A DNA stretch of 43,169 nt from Fiminaster sp050874705 (GTDB lineage: Bacteria > Bacillota_I > Bacilli_A > RFN20 > CAG-826), in NCBI GenBank assembly GCA_050874705.1, contig JBNMLE010000006.1, positions 1 to 43,169 of the forward strand. The letters are read 5' to 3'. Positions 1 to 7,636 of this stretch are shown here, in pieces (the first letter of the stretch is position 1; each line of letters begins with the position of its first letter). Position numbers and translations under genes: made by a program. A model generated the notes under the pieces. That model saw only the letters and a program-made list of their open reading frames with translations, had not been told where the DNA came from and made no database searches.

Positions 1-52
1 GCACATAATTATGGTGGGTTCGATCCCTGTAGCGCCCACCATAATTATGTGC
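1..52. repeat. 18-bp perfect inverted repeat at contig end (probable fold-back)
   Basis: Bases 1-18 are the exact reverse complement of bases 35-52. The right arm contains the CCCACCA end of a tRNA, the spacer, and the first two bases of tRNA-Thr. The left arm therefore lies where the body of the first tRNA should be, and it destroys that tRNA. This looks like a fold-back chimaera at the end of an assembled contig and not a biological hairpin. The inference rests on position and perfect identity only. Confidence 0.75.
19..41 (+). tRNA. 3' end of an unidentified tRNA (truncated)
   Basis: The stretch has a T-loop (TTCGATC), a T-stem 3' strand (CCTGT), an acceptor 3' strand (AGCGCCC), discriminator A and CCA. 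The T-stem 5' strand expected to pair with CCTGT is missing because the fold-back arm replaces it. The anticodon is outside the window, so the amino acid cannot be named. It shows that the Thr and Leu tRNA genes belong to a tRNA cluster that continues upstream. Confidence 0.6.
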
Positions 53-126
53 CTTCTTAGCTCAACTGGTAGAGCAACCGCCTTGTAAGCGGTAGGTTAT
101 TGGTTCAAGTCCGATAGAAGGCACCA
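51..126 (+). tRNA. tRNA-Thr (anticodon TGT)
   Basis: A full cloverleaf can be drawn. The acceptor stem is GCCTTCT with AGAAGGC. The D-arm carries AGCTCAACTGGTAGAGC. The anticodon stem ACCGC/GCGGT encloses loop CTTGTAA with anticodon TGT. The T-arm contains GGTTCAAGTCC, and CCA is encoded. The anticodon reads ACA threonine codons. The next tRNA begins 13 bases further on, so the two are probably cotranscribed. Confidence 0.95.
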
Positions 127-139
127 TTTTTATTATCAA

Positions 140-224
140 GGAGATATGGCGAAATTGGCAGACGCGCTAGACTTAGGATCTAGTGGGGCGACCCGTGCAA
201 GTTCAAGTCTTGTTATCTCCACCA
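140..224 (+). tRNA. tRNA-Leu (anticodon TAG)
   Basis: The acceptor stem GGAGATA pairs with TATCTCC, followed by A and encoded CCA. The anticodon stem CTAGA/TCTAG encloses CTTAGGA with anticodon TAG. A long variable arm, typical of class II tRNAs such as Leu, lies between the anticodon arm and the T-arm (GTTCAAGTC). It is the last tRNA of the cluster, with a hairpin terminator 15 bases downstream. Confidence 0.95.
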
Positions 225-238
225 AATTAGATTATTAG

Positions 239-262
239 TCATCCGTAAATGGATGATTTTTT
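239..262 (+). terminator. Intrinsic terminator of the tRNA cluster
   Basis: A six-base-pair stem (TCATCC / GGATGA) with loop GTAAAT is followed by six T residues and a further T-rich tract. It lies just after tRNA-Leu and would end the tRNA transcript. The stem is short and has modest G+C, so it may be weak. Confidence 0.6.
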
Positions 263-274
263 ATTTTCTTATTA

Positions 275-399
275 ATGACTAATAAAAATGCAAGAACTTG
301 CAAAAATTTTAGTTATGGTATTTTAGAACAAACAATTTATGAAGAAATCAGATTAGAATTATTGCAGAAATAGATGAATTAAATAAAACTTTATAAATC
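275..399 (+). pseudogene. Decayed C-terminal fragment, possibly of a serine recombinase
   Basis: An open frame of 32 codons runs 275-373 and includes CKNFSYGILEQTIYEEIR. An adjoining frame continues it with EIDELNKTL up to 399. A lone Cys followed by a YxxLEQ..xxEIR helix and then an EIDEL coiled-coil segment resembles the zinc-ribbon tail of large serine site-specific recombinases. That family often uses tRNA genes as integration sites, which fits the position just downstream of tRNA-Leu. No catalytic domain is present. The match is pattern recognition over a short stretch and could be chance. Confidence 0.3.
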
Positions 400-549
400 A
401 AAAAGTTTTTAGTTTTTGGTGTCTGCCTATTCTCGTGATTTATGTTTCCTATATGGCATTCATTTGTTATTTGGTCTATTGTGTGTTATCTTATTTATAT
501 GTTTTATAAATACATTTTATGAAACAGGTTGTTTTTCATAAAAATTAGT
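400..549. other. Leader region of the polysaccharide operon
   Basis: This very AT-rich stretch separates the decayed fragment from the first operon gene, making the region without an intact gene 225-549. I see candidate promoter words (TTGGTC, then TTTATA 17 bases later, about 470-500), but they are weak. There is no clear terminator, riboswitch fold or strong Shine-Dalgarno sequence. The operon promoter must lie here or upstream. Confidence 0.35.
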
Positions 550-2415
550 ATGAATAATTACAAAAAAAGAATTAATTATAAAATTATCTACGCTTTATTA
601 GATGCTATTGTTGAGTTTGCAATAACTTTTGTATCTTTTTTATCATATTATAAATATGCTTATTTTATTGATGACTATCACTGGTTGTCATCTCTTATTT
701 ACAGCGGTTGTATTGCTTTGATAACTCCTTTAGTTTTTCTATTTTCAAAAGTTTATAGAATCATAACTAAAGATATTGGCATATTTGAATGCATAAGAAT
801 TATGATAGCAACTTTTACTATACACGTTGTTGGCTTAATTGTTATTTGCTTTGTTGATGTTTTACCTGAATTTACTGATTATGTTTTTTTGTGGATGCTG
901 TCTACAATGTCTTTAATCTTCCTCCATCCTTTAATTAGAGTTTTAGTACGCGTTCTGAATATCACCAATATTGTTATGAAGAAAGAGAACCAAGTAAAAA
1001 CCATTGTTATCGGTGCTGGCGCTATGGGAAAAATAGTAGTCGATGAGTCAAGAAGAAATAAGGATAATCACAATAAAATCATATTATTCGTGGATGATGA
1101 TCCGAATAAAATTGGTGGTACTTTTGCAGATATTCCTGTAAAAGGCCCTATTTCAGACATTGCTAAGATTATTGATTACTCTGGTGCAAAAGAAATCATT
1201 ATTGCTATGAGCAAAATATCTCACAATCGTTTGCATGAAATTCTTTCATTGTTAAAATCATGTGATGTAAGAATTAGAAGGATGCCTCTTATTGGAGAAA
1301 TGCAAGGTCCTAATGATAAAAGAATTATTGATGTTGATTTAGATGATTTGCTTAGTCGAGAACCAGTTCTTTTAGATAATCATGAAATAACTAGTATGCT
1401 TAATGGTAAAACAGTTTTGGTAACTGGTGCCGGCGGTTCTATTGGCAGCGAACTCGTAAGACAAATCTTTAAAGCACGACCTAAAACACTGGTTTTATTT
1501 GACATATATGAAAACTCAATTTATGACATCCAAATGGAGTTAGTTAGAAAAATAAGAGAAGAAAAGACTACTGATATTAATTTGATTACTTTAATTGGCT
1601 CAACATACAACGAAGTTAGAGTTGAACAATTATTTAAAAAATATAAACCTGATTATGTTTATCATGCGGCAGCTTATAAACATGTGCCATTAATGGAAGA
1701 TTCTCCGGCTGAAGCAATTAGAACAAATGTTTTAGGGACATACAATGTTGCTAGAATGGCTGATAAATATCACACTAAAAAGATGATATTGGTCTCAACT
1801 GATAAGGCAGTAAGGCCAACAAATGTTATGGGAGCTACTAAAAGATTTGCTGAAAATATTATTCAATATTTCTCTGAGAAATCTAAAACAAAATATGCTG
1901 CAGTTAGATTCGGTAATGTTTTAGGCTCTAATGGTAGTGTAGTTCCGTTGTTTAAAAAACAAATTGAAGCCGGTGGTCCTGTAACTTTAACTCATAAAGA
2001 TATCATAAGATATTTTATGACTATTCCTGAAGCTGTATCTTTAATACTTCAATGCGGTTTGTTTGCTGAAGGCGGGGAGATATTTATTTTAGACATGGGA
2101 AAACCAGTTAAAATTCTTGATTTAGCAGAAAAACTTATTCGACAAGCCGGCTTAGTTCCTTATGTAGACATTGATATTGTTGAAACTGGCTTGAGACCCG
2201 GAGAAAAATTGTTTGAAGAACTTTTAATTGACTTTGAGCATCAAACAAAAACGGCAAATAAAAAGATTTTTATTGAAGAAAAAAATAGTATTGAACCAAT
2301 TAAAGATGAAATCATTGCTATTTCGAATGTTTTTTCTATGGAAGATACGAAAAATGTTAAGGAATTGTTGTCGAAGATAATTACTACATACAAAATCACG
2401 GAGAACAAAAAATGA
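550..2415 (+). CDS. Membrane UDP-sugar 4,6-dehydratase, PglF/CapD/WbpM family
   Basis: Converts a UDP-N-acetylhexosamine (normally UDP-GlcNAc) to the 4-keto-6-deoxy sugar, the first step to deoxyamino sugars of surface glycans. The 621-residue protein has the family's layout: about four N-terminal membrane helices, a first Rossmann fold (GAGAMG near 155), and the catalytic short-chain domain beginning GAGGSIG at 293-299. The active-site strand has S416 in VSTDKAV, then M427 and K431 in NVMGATKR. Met replaces the usual Tyr, as is normal in the PglF/WbpM branch. The C-terminal GLRPGEKLFEE motif is present. An alternative TTG start at 529 would add seven residues; I prefer ATG 550 because MNNYKKR fits the family N-terminus, although neither start has a good ribosome site. 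It overlaps the next gene by 4 bases (ATGA). No aminotransferase or acetyltransferase to complete a bacillosamine-type pathway lies in the window. Confidence 0.93.
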   Translation: MNNYKKRINYKIIYALLDAIVEFAITFVSFLSYYKYAYFIDDYHWLSSLIYSGCIALITPLVFLFSKVYRIITKDIGIFECIRIMIATFTIHVVGLIVICFVDVLPEFTDYVFLWMLSTMSLIFLHPLIRVLVRVLNITNIVMKKENQVKTIVIGAGAMGKIVVDESRRNKDNHNKIILFVDDDPNKIGGTFADIPVKGPISDIAKIIDYSGAKEIIIAMSKISHNRLHEILSLLKSCDVRIRRMPLIGEMQGPNDKRIIDVDLDDLLSREPVLLDNHEITSMLNGKTVLVTGAGGSIGSELVRQIFKARPKTLVLFDIYENSIYDIQMELVRKIREEKTTDINLITLIGSTYNEVRVEQLFKKYKPDYVYHAAAYKHVPLMEDSPAEAIRTNVLGTYNVARMADKYHTKKMILVSTDKAVRPTNVMGATKRFAENIIQYFSEKSKTKYAAVRFGNVLGSNGSVVPLFKKQIEAGGPVTLTHKDIIRYFMTIPEAVSLILQCGLFAEGGEIFILDMGKPVKILDLAEKLIRQAGLVPYVDIDIVETGLRPGEKLFEELLIDFEHQTKTANKKIFIEEKNSIEPIKDEIIAISNVFSMEDTKNVKELLSKIITTYKITENKK

Positions 2416-3044
2416 GCAGTAAATATTTCTTTTTGTCTGTTCATCAAAAGATTTATCTTCCATTCAAAAGATTTTTTGATATTTTTTGTTCCTTACTGGC
2501 AATAATTGTTTTTTCACCATTGTATTTACTAATTGCAATTTTAGTAAAAACTACATCAAAAGGTCCCGTTTTCTTTAAACAAAAAAGAATTGGAAAAAAC
2601 AAAAAAGTATTTAATCTAATTAAATTTAGAACAATGAAAATTGATGCTCCACACGATGTCGCAACTCATCTATTGAATAATCCAGAAATCCATATAACAA
2701 AAATTGGCAGGTTTTTACGAAAAACTTCACTTGATGAAATCCCTCAAGCTTTTAATATACTTATAGGACAAATGTCTGTTGTGGGCCCAAGACCAGCTCT
2801 ATGGAATCAAAATGATTTAATTGAAGAAAGAGATAAATATAATGCAAATAACATTAAGCCCGGGCTATCTGGTTGGGCTCAATGTAATGGGAGAGATACT
2901 GTTTCGATTCCCGAAAAGGCTAAGTTGGATGGTGAATATGTTAAAAAATTTAATATTTGGTTAGATCTAACAATTGTTTTTAAAACGGTTTTTCAAGCAT
3001 TTAGAGGAAAAGATGAAGTGGAGGGCAATGCTCATGAAGAATAA
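2412..3044 (+). CDS. Initiating phospho-sugar transferase, PglC-like (bacterial sugar transferase family)
   Basis: Transfers the first sugar phosphate from a UDP-sugar to undecaprenyl phosphate at the cytoplasmic membrane, starting repeat-unit assembly. The 210-residue protein is the minimal monotopic form: one N-terminal hydrophobic reentrant segment (about 24-45), then GPVFFKQKRIG, KFRTM at 71-75, the catalytic D108-E109 pair in SLDEIPQ, GPRP at 125-128 and KPGLSGWAQ at 149-157. Its small size and NGRDTVS motif resemble PglC. This agrees with the PglF-like dehydratase immediately upstream and suggests a 6-deoxyamino sugar at the reducing end (inference). Translationally coupled to the upstream gene. 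Confidence 0.92.
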   Translation: MSSKYFFLSVHQKIYLPFKRFFDIFCSLLAIIVFSPLYLLIAILVKTTSKGPVFFKQKRIGKNKKVFNLIKFRTMKIDAPHDVATHLLNNPEIHITKIGRFLRKTSLDEIPQAFNILIGQMSVVGPRPALWNQNDLIEERDKYNANNIKPGLSGWAQCNGRDTVSIPEKAKLDGEYVKKFNIWLDLTIVFKTVFQAFRGKDEVEGNAHEE

Positions 3045-3222
3045 AGTTTCAAAGCATGTGCTTAGAAGTAATACATGTTTTGAGTTATCCTCTCTTAAAA
3101 ACATATCAGTTTCAGTTTCTATTGATGTTATTTTCAGCGAAAATGATATATTTTATGATTGTCTTTTTAAGAATAGCATTATAAAATGCGATAATAAGTT
3201 GCTTATGATAACAAAATTCTGA
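3034..3222 (+). CDS. Small ORF of unknown function, possibly a gene remnant
   Basis: A 62-codon frame starts at an ATG preceded by GGAGGG with a spacing of 10 bases; the start lies inside the end of the sugar transferase gene. It shows no membrane segment or motif I recognise. After its stop the same frame stays open for another 22 codons (to about 3290), so the gap 3045-3287 may be the remains of a longer gene with an internal stop. It fills the only sizeable gap among the first operon genes. Treat as hypothetical; it may not be translated. Confidence 0.25.
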   Translation: MKNKVSKHVLRSNTCFELSSLKNISVSVSIDVIFSENDIFYDCLFKNSIIKCDNKLLMITKF

Positions 3223-3287
3223 GAAAAACAAGAAATTTTTTGGTTTAGTGTTAAAGAAATTGTTGAGAGAGGATCGAAAATGAAATC

Positions 3288-4538
3288 ATGAGAATATTAT
3301 GGATTGTTAACCTTGTTTTACCACAATTATTTGAAAAATTAGGTGTTCAAAATAGTTTTTCTGGAACATGGCTTTTCGAATGGTCAAAAAAGTTGAATGA
3401 CTCAAATGATGATTTTGCGATTGCATGCGTTTATGGGAGTAAATTCAAAAAAATAAGTGTTGACAAAACAACGTTCTACTTGTTGCCTGGAAATGGAAAA
3501 AATATGCTTTTTTATACAAAGAAATATGAAAGACTTTGGAAACAAATTGTTGCCGATTTTGAACCTGATATTATTAATATACATGGTACAGAATATAGTC
3601 ATGGTTTATCTTGTATGAGAACCAATCCTAAAGAAAAATACATTATTTCTATGCAAGGCATTCTTGCAGAGATAAAAAAAGTTGATTATGGCGGACTAAA
3701 GTTTAAAGACATATTTTTAAATCGGACATTTAAAGAAAACATTAAATTAAATGGTTTGTTTGAAAATCATTTAATTCATGTGAAAAATTCTAGATTTGAA
3801 AAGGAAATGATACAAAGAGCAACTGCTATTGCATATGTAAATGAATTTGATTATGGTTTTGCTTTTTCTATTAATCCTGGTGCTAAGTTTTATAATGTTG
3901 ATTATGATATGCAAACAGTTTTTAAAAATGCCAATAAGTGGACAAACGCCAAATGTAAGAAGCATACTATTTTTACTAATCCTGGTGGAACGCCCTTAAA
4001 AGGACTTCATCAATTATTAAAAGCAGTTGCGTTATTAAAAAACAAATACACCGATATCAAAGTTTTAGTACCCGGTATGGGGAATGATGGAAGATTAGTT
4101 GTTAAAAACACATATTCCAAATATATTGGAAAACTTATTAAAAAACTTGACATTGGAAGTAATGTAGTTTTTTTAGGATATCAAACGCCCGAAGAAATGA
4201 GAAACAATATGTTAAGTGCAAATGTTGTTGTTATTCCATCTGCAATCGAGGGTACATCACTTATTTTAAGAGAATCGATGTATTTAGGTTGCCCTTGTAT
4301 TGCTTCGCTAAGAGGTGGAATGAAATATTATATCGAAAACAATGTTAATGGTTTTGGATATAATTTTGATGATTTTAATAAACTTGCTTATTACATCGAC
4401 AAAGTGTTTTCGATGAGCAATAAAGAGATTTCAATTATTTCAACTAACGCAATCAAGAAAACTGCATACTATGATACAGAAAAAAGCTTCGATTCCCTTT
4501 GTTCAATGTATTCAGAAGTGATAGGAGAAAAAAAGTAA
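3288..4538 (+). CDS. GT-B glycosyltransferase, family 4 type
   Basis: Predicted cytoplasmic glycosyltransferase adding a sugar to the lipid-linked repeat unit. The 416 residues show the two-domain GT-B pattern: N-terminal MRILWIVNLVLP with a later HGTEY motif, and a C-terminal Rossmann domain beginning at NPGGTPLKGLHQLL. The nucleotide-sugar-binding E321-x7-E329 pair lies in IEGTSLILRES. Sugar donor and linkage cannot be read from sequence. The GAGAGGA ribosome site is rather far (about 14 bases) from this ATG. The stop codon shares one base with the next start. Confidence 0.87.
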   Translation: MRILWIVNLVLPQLFEKLGVQNSFSGTWLFEWSKKLNDSNDDFAIACVYGSKFKKISVDKTTFYLLPGNGKNMLFYTKKYERLWKQIVADFEPDIINIHGTEYSHGLSCMRTNPKEKYIISMQGILAEIKKVDYGGLKFKDIFLNRTFKENIKLNGLFENHLIHVKNSRFEKEMIQRATAIAYVNEFDYGFAFSINPGAKFYNVDYDMQTVFKNANKWTNAKCKKHTIFTNPGGTPLKGLHQLLKAVALLKNKYTDIKVLVPGMGNDGRLVVKNTYSKYIGKLIKKLDIGSNVVFLGYQTPEEMRNNMLSANVVVIPSAIEGTSLILRESMYLGCPCIASLRGGMKYYIENNVNGFGYNFDDFNKLAYYIDKVFSMSNKEISIISTNAIKKTAYYDTEKSFDSLCSMYSEVIGEKK

Positions 4539-5506
4539 TGTTTTTAAGTGTTATATTGCCAATTTACAATGTTGAAAAATATTTAATTCAATGCTTGAAT
4601 AGCGTTTTAAAACAGAATTTTGATGATTATGAAATTATATTGGTTGACGATGGATCAAATGATTCTTCCCCAAAAATATGCGATAAATATGCTAATGAGC
4701 ACAAAAACGTTAAAGTTATTCATAAAAAAAATGGAGGACAATCCTCTGCAAGAAATGCGGGACTCATGGTTGCTAAAGGTGATTATATATTCTTTTTAGA
4801 TAGCGATGATTATCTTTTAAATAATGATTTTTTTCTTAGAATATTTAGTCTTGCTAATTTAAATCCAGATTTTATTGTTTTTAAGCATATTCGATATTTT
4901 GAGAATCAAAAAAAGTATAGTGAATGTAATTATGATTTTCGGATGAACTACACCGAATTTTCAGATATTGTAAAGGAATTGGTTAAAAAAGATGCTTTTT
5001 TTGGGATGGCGTGGATTAAAATTATTAAAAAATCAATACTTTTAGATAATAATATATGCTTTATTGAAGGACTTACCGGAGAAGATATGCCTTGGAATCT
5101 TGAATTGTACTTGAATTCAAAATCGATATATTTAATGGATTCTGTAGAATATGTTTATAGACAAAGGAATAATTCAATCACTACAACGCCTAATTTAAAA
5201 AATTTAACTGACTTTATTAATATTCTCGAAAAAAATTTTCCAATTGTGCTAAAAGCAAATTGCGATACAAAGCTTAAAGATGCTTTGTTAGGTGCACTTG
5301 CAAAATACTATTCAAATTTGTTGATTACTTATGTTCGTGTTGGCGATGCGGAAAAGAAAAAGTATTTAACAAACATAAAAAGGCTTTCTGTCTTACTTAA
5401 TTATTCTTTAAGTTCAAGACCTTATAAAGTAAGAAAAATATATAAGATTTTTGGAATAAAAATTACATTGATGTTATTAAAAATTTTAGATAGGAAAAAA
5501 AGATGA
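4538..5506 (+). CDS. GT2 family glycosyltransferase (GT-A fold)
   Basis: Inverting glycosyltransferase with the classic GT2 N-terminus: VILPIYNVEKYL, the D37-D38 nucleotide-binding pair in LVDDGSND, NGGQSSARNAG, and the metal-binding DSDD at 88-91. A GEDMPW motif further on supplies the likely catalytic acid. The C-terminal 100 residues are basic and lack strong membrane helices, so a soluble or peripherally bound enzyme is likely. The start at 4538 is chosen because AGGAGA lies 11 bases upstream and the protein then begins at the conserved beta strand; a start at 4499 would add a 13-residue tail inside the previous gene. Confidence 0.9.
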   Translation: MFLSVILPIYNVEKYLIQCLNSVLKQNFDDYEIILVDDGSNDSSPKICDKYANEHKNVKVIHKKNGGQSSARNAGLMVAKGDYIFFLDSDDYLLNNDFFLRIFSLANLNPDFIVFKHIRYFENQKKYSECNYDFRMNYTEFSDIVKELVKKDAFFGMAWIKIIKKSILLDNNICFIEGLTGEDMPWNLELYLNSKSIYLMDSVEYVYRQRNNSITTTPNLKNLTDFINILEKNFPIVLKANCDTKLKDALLGALAKYYSNLLITYVRVGDAEKKKYLTNIKRLSVLLNYSLSSRPYKVRKIYKIFGIKITLMLLKILDRKKR

Positions 5507-6807
5507 AAGAAAAACTACCAAAAGTTCTTTTAATTGGAATAAGTCCGTGGAACAAACATGAAGGCACTGATACACTTCAAAATATTTTTAGTTGTTGGGA
5601 AAAAGATAAAATTGGTCAAATATATACTAGATCAGGCAATCCGTGTAGTGATGTTTGTGATAGTTTCTTCAAAATTTCTGAAAATCAACTAATTAAAAGC
5701 ATTTTTAACAGAAAACAAGTCGGAGAAAGAGTTATTAACAACACATCTAATTTAGATAATAATGATTACAAGAAAGAAAATGAAAGATATAAAAAAGCTC
5801 ACAAAAAAAAGTCTTGGTTAATGTCGTTTATTCGAGAATTTGTATGGGGATTTGGAAAATGGAAATCAAAGAAACTTGATGAATTTATAACTGAAGAAGA
5901 TCCAGATATTTTGTTTATCCCAATTTACCCTGTTATCTATATGGCAAAACTACAAGAATATGTAATTAAAAAAACTTGTAAACCGTATGTTTGTTATCTT
6001 GCAGATGATAATTACACATACAAATCATGTGGCAAAAGCCCTTTAGAGCTTTTATATAGATTTATACTAAGAAAACATGTTAAAAAATTAGCAATAAATT
6101 GCCAACAAATGTACACAATAACTCAAATTGAAGGCAATGAAACAGATCGTTTTTTTGGAACTAAAAGTCTTGTTCTAACCAAGTCGATCGATTTCAAAGA
6201 AAACGATTATTGTGAAAAAAATATACATAATCCGATATCAATTGTTTATACGGGAAATATGCTTATTGGAAGAGATAGTTCAATAATGGATATTGCAGAT
6301 GCTGTTAGGTATATCAACAGAGATAGACAAAAATTAATTTTTCATATTTATAGTCACACTCCACCTAACACGAAGATATTAAATCGAATAGTATCGAACG
6401 ATGTCATTTTTCATGGTGAGGTTAAGAAGGAAGACATAAAAAAGATTCAAAATGATGCGGATATATTGCTGTTTGTGGAATCTCTAAAAAAGGAGAATAG
6501 ATATAAGGCAAGAATGTCGTTCTCTACAAAACTAGTGGATTATTTTTCAGCAGGCAAATGCATTTTTGCTGTCGGCGATAAAGATATTGCTCCAATTATT
6601 TATTTGAAGCAAAATGATGCCGCTATTGTTGCGTGTTCGCACGAAGATATTCTTGCTCAGTTGCAAGCTATTATTAGCGACGTTAATTTAATAAAAATTT
6701 ATTCTAAAAAATCTTTTGAATGCGGTAAAAGAAATCACAACAAAATTGATATAGAAAAAAGGTTTGTTGAATCTATGATTATGACTACTAGGAAGGAGAA
6801 AACCTAA
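5503..6807 (+). CDS. GT-B glycosyltransferase of the polysaccharide operon
   Basis: A 434-residue protein whose ends match GT-B polysaccharide enzymes: N-terminal KVLLIGISPW then IYTRSGNP, and a C-terminal domain with IVYTGNMLIGRDSS and KLVDYFSAGKCIFAVG, the usual position for donor contacts. The linker around 85-115 is very Lys-rich. The canonical E-x7-E pair is not obvious, so subfamily assignment is open. ATGA overlap (4 bases) with the GT2 gene indicates translational coupling. Donor and acceptor are unknown. Confidence 0.8.
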   Translation: MKEKLPKVLLIGISPWNKHEGTDTLQNIFSCWEKDKIGQIYTRSGNPCSDVCDSFFKISENQLIKSIFNRKQVGERVINNTSNLDNNDYKKENERYKKAHKKKSWLMSFIREFVWGFGKWKSKKLDEFITEEDPDILFIPIYPVIYMAKLQEYVIKKTCKPYVCYLADDNYTYKSCGKSPLELLYRFILRKHVKKLAINCQQMYTITQIEGNETDRFFGTKSLVLTKSIDFKENDYCEKNIHNPISIVYTGNMLIGRDSSIMDIADAVRYINRDRQKLIFHIYSHTPPNTKILNRIVSNDVIFHGEVKKEDIKKIQNDADILLFVESLKKENRYKARMSFSTKLVDYFSAGKCIFAVGDKDIAPIIYLKQNDAAIVACSHEDILAQLQAIISDVNLIKIYSKKSFECGKRNHNKIDIEKRFVESMIMTTRKEKT

Positions 6808-6808
6808 A

Positions 6809-7636
6809 ATGGCTTTAACATTAATGTATATAACAAACTCTGTCGAAATAGCTAAAATTGCTCAAGAAGCTGGTGTTGATAGAATATGGGTTGACATGGA
6901 GTGGATCGGGAAAGATGAGCGTCAAAAAGGTCTTGATACAGTTAAATCTCATCACACCATTGAAGATATAAAAAAATTAAGACCAATAATTAATAAATCA
7001 CAATTAATGGTGAGGATTAATCCAATCCACGAAGGAACGTGTAACGAGATTGAAAAAACAATTGAATCAGGAGCAGATGTAATTATGCTTCCAATGTTTA
7101 AAACGATAAAAGAAGTTAAATATTTTTTGAATTGTATTAAAGGACGCGTAACCACAATACTATTAATCGAAACGATAGAGGCAACACAAATATTAGATGA
7201 ATTGATAGCTATAAATGGAATTGATGAATTTTATATTGGACTTAATGATTTAAGTTTAGCGATGAAAAAAAATTTTATGTTTGATTTGCTACGCGATGGG
7301 GTGGTAGATGAAATTGTAAATAAACTAAAAATTACAGGCAAACCTTATGGTTTTGGTGGAATTGCTAGGCTAAATAAAGGAGTTGTTCCTTCTGAATATA
7401 TTATAGCAGAACATTATAGATTAGGTTCAACAAGAGCAATATTATCAAGATCTTTTTGTAATGCTAATAAAAATTCAAACTTAAATGAGGTACAATCTTT
7501 ATTTATTAAGGGTATTAAAGATATTAGAAATTATGAAGCATGTTGCCTAAAAAAATCTCTCAAAGATTTTGAAAAAAATAAATTAAAAATTAGGGATTTA
7601 ATCAATGAAGCCGATAAAACAATTGAAAAAAAATAA
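6809..7636 (+). CDS. HpcH/HpaI-type (class II pyruvate-dependent) aldolase / citrate lyase beta family
   Basis: The family cleaves or forms 4-hydroxy-2-keto acids with a divalent metal enolate. The 275 residues form the expected TIM barrel, with the family's key positions: D29 in WVDMEW, H49-H50, R69 in MVRIN, the metal ligand E121 in ETIEA, and D147 in GLNDLS. Length is normal. It follows a GT by one base, with AGGAGA in front of its ATG, and overlaps the next GT by 32 bases, so it belongs to the operon. An aldolase of this family is unusual in a polysaccharide locus. Together with the Ldh2-like gene downstream it may make a hydroxy-acid decoration (inference). Confidence 0.85.
   Translation: MALTLMYITNSVEIAKIAQEAGVDRIWVDMEWIGKDERQKGLDTVKSHHTIEDIKKLRPIINKSQLMVRINPIHEGTCNEIEKTIESGADVIMLPMFKTIKEVKYFLNCIKGRVTTILLIETIEATQILDELIAINGIDEFYIGLNDLSLAMKKNFMFDLLRDGVVDEIVNKLKITGKPYGFGGIARLNKGVVPSEYIIAEHYRLGSTRAILSRSFCNANKNSNLNEVQSLFIKGIKDIRNYEACCLKKSLKDFEKNKLKIRDLINEADKTIEKK

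Noticed and set aside
408..507. Short hydrophobic open frame ahead of the first operon gene
   Set aside because: It has no good start or ribosome site, and hydrophobic residues are expected by chance in T-rich sequence.
2224..2463. Minus-strand open frames opposite the dehydratase and sugar transferase genes
   Set aside because: They lie wholly opposite strongly supported genes, are rich in Phe, Ile and Asn from the AT-rich complement, and show no family motif.
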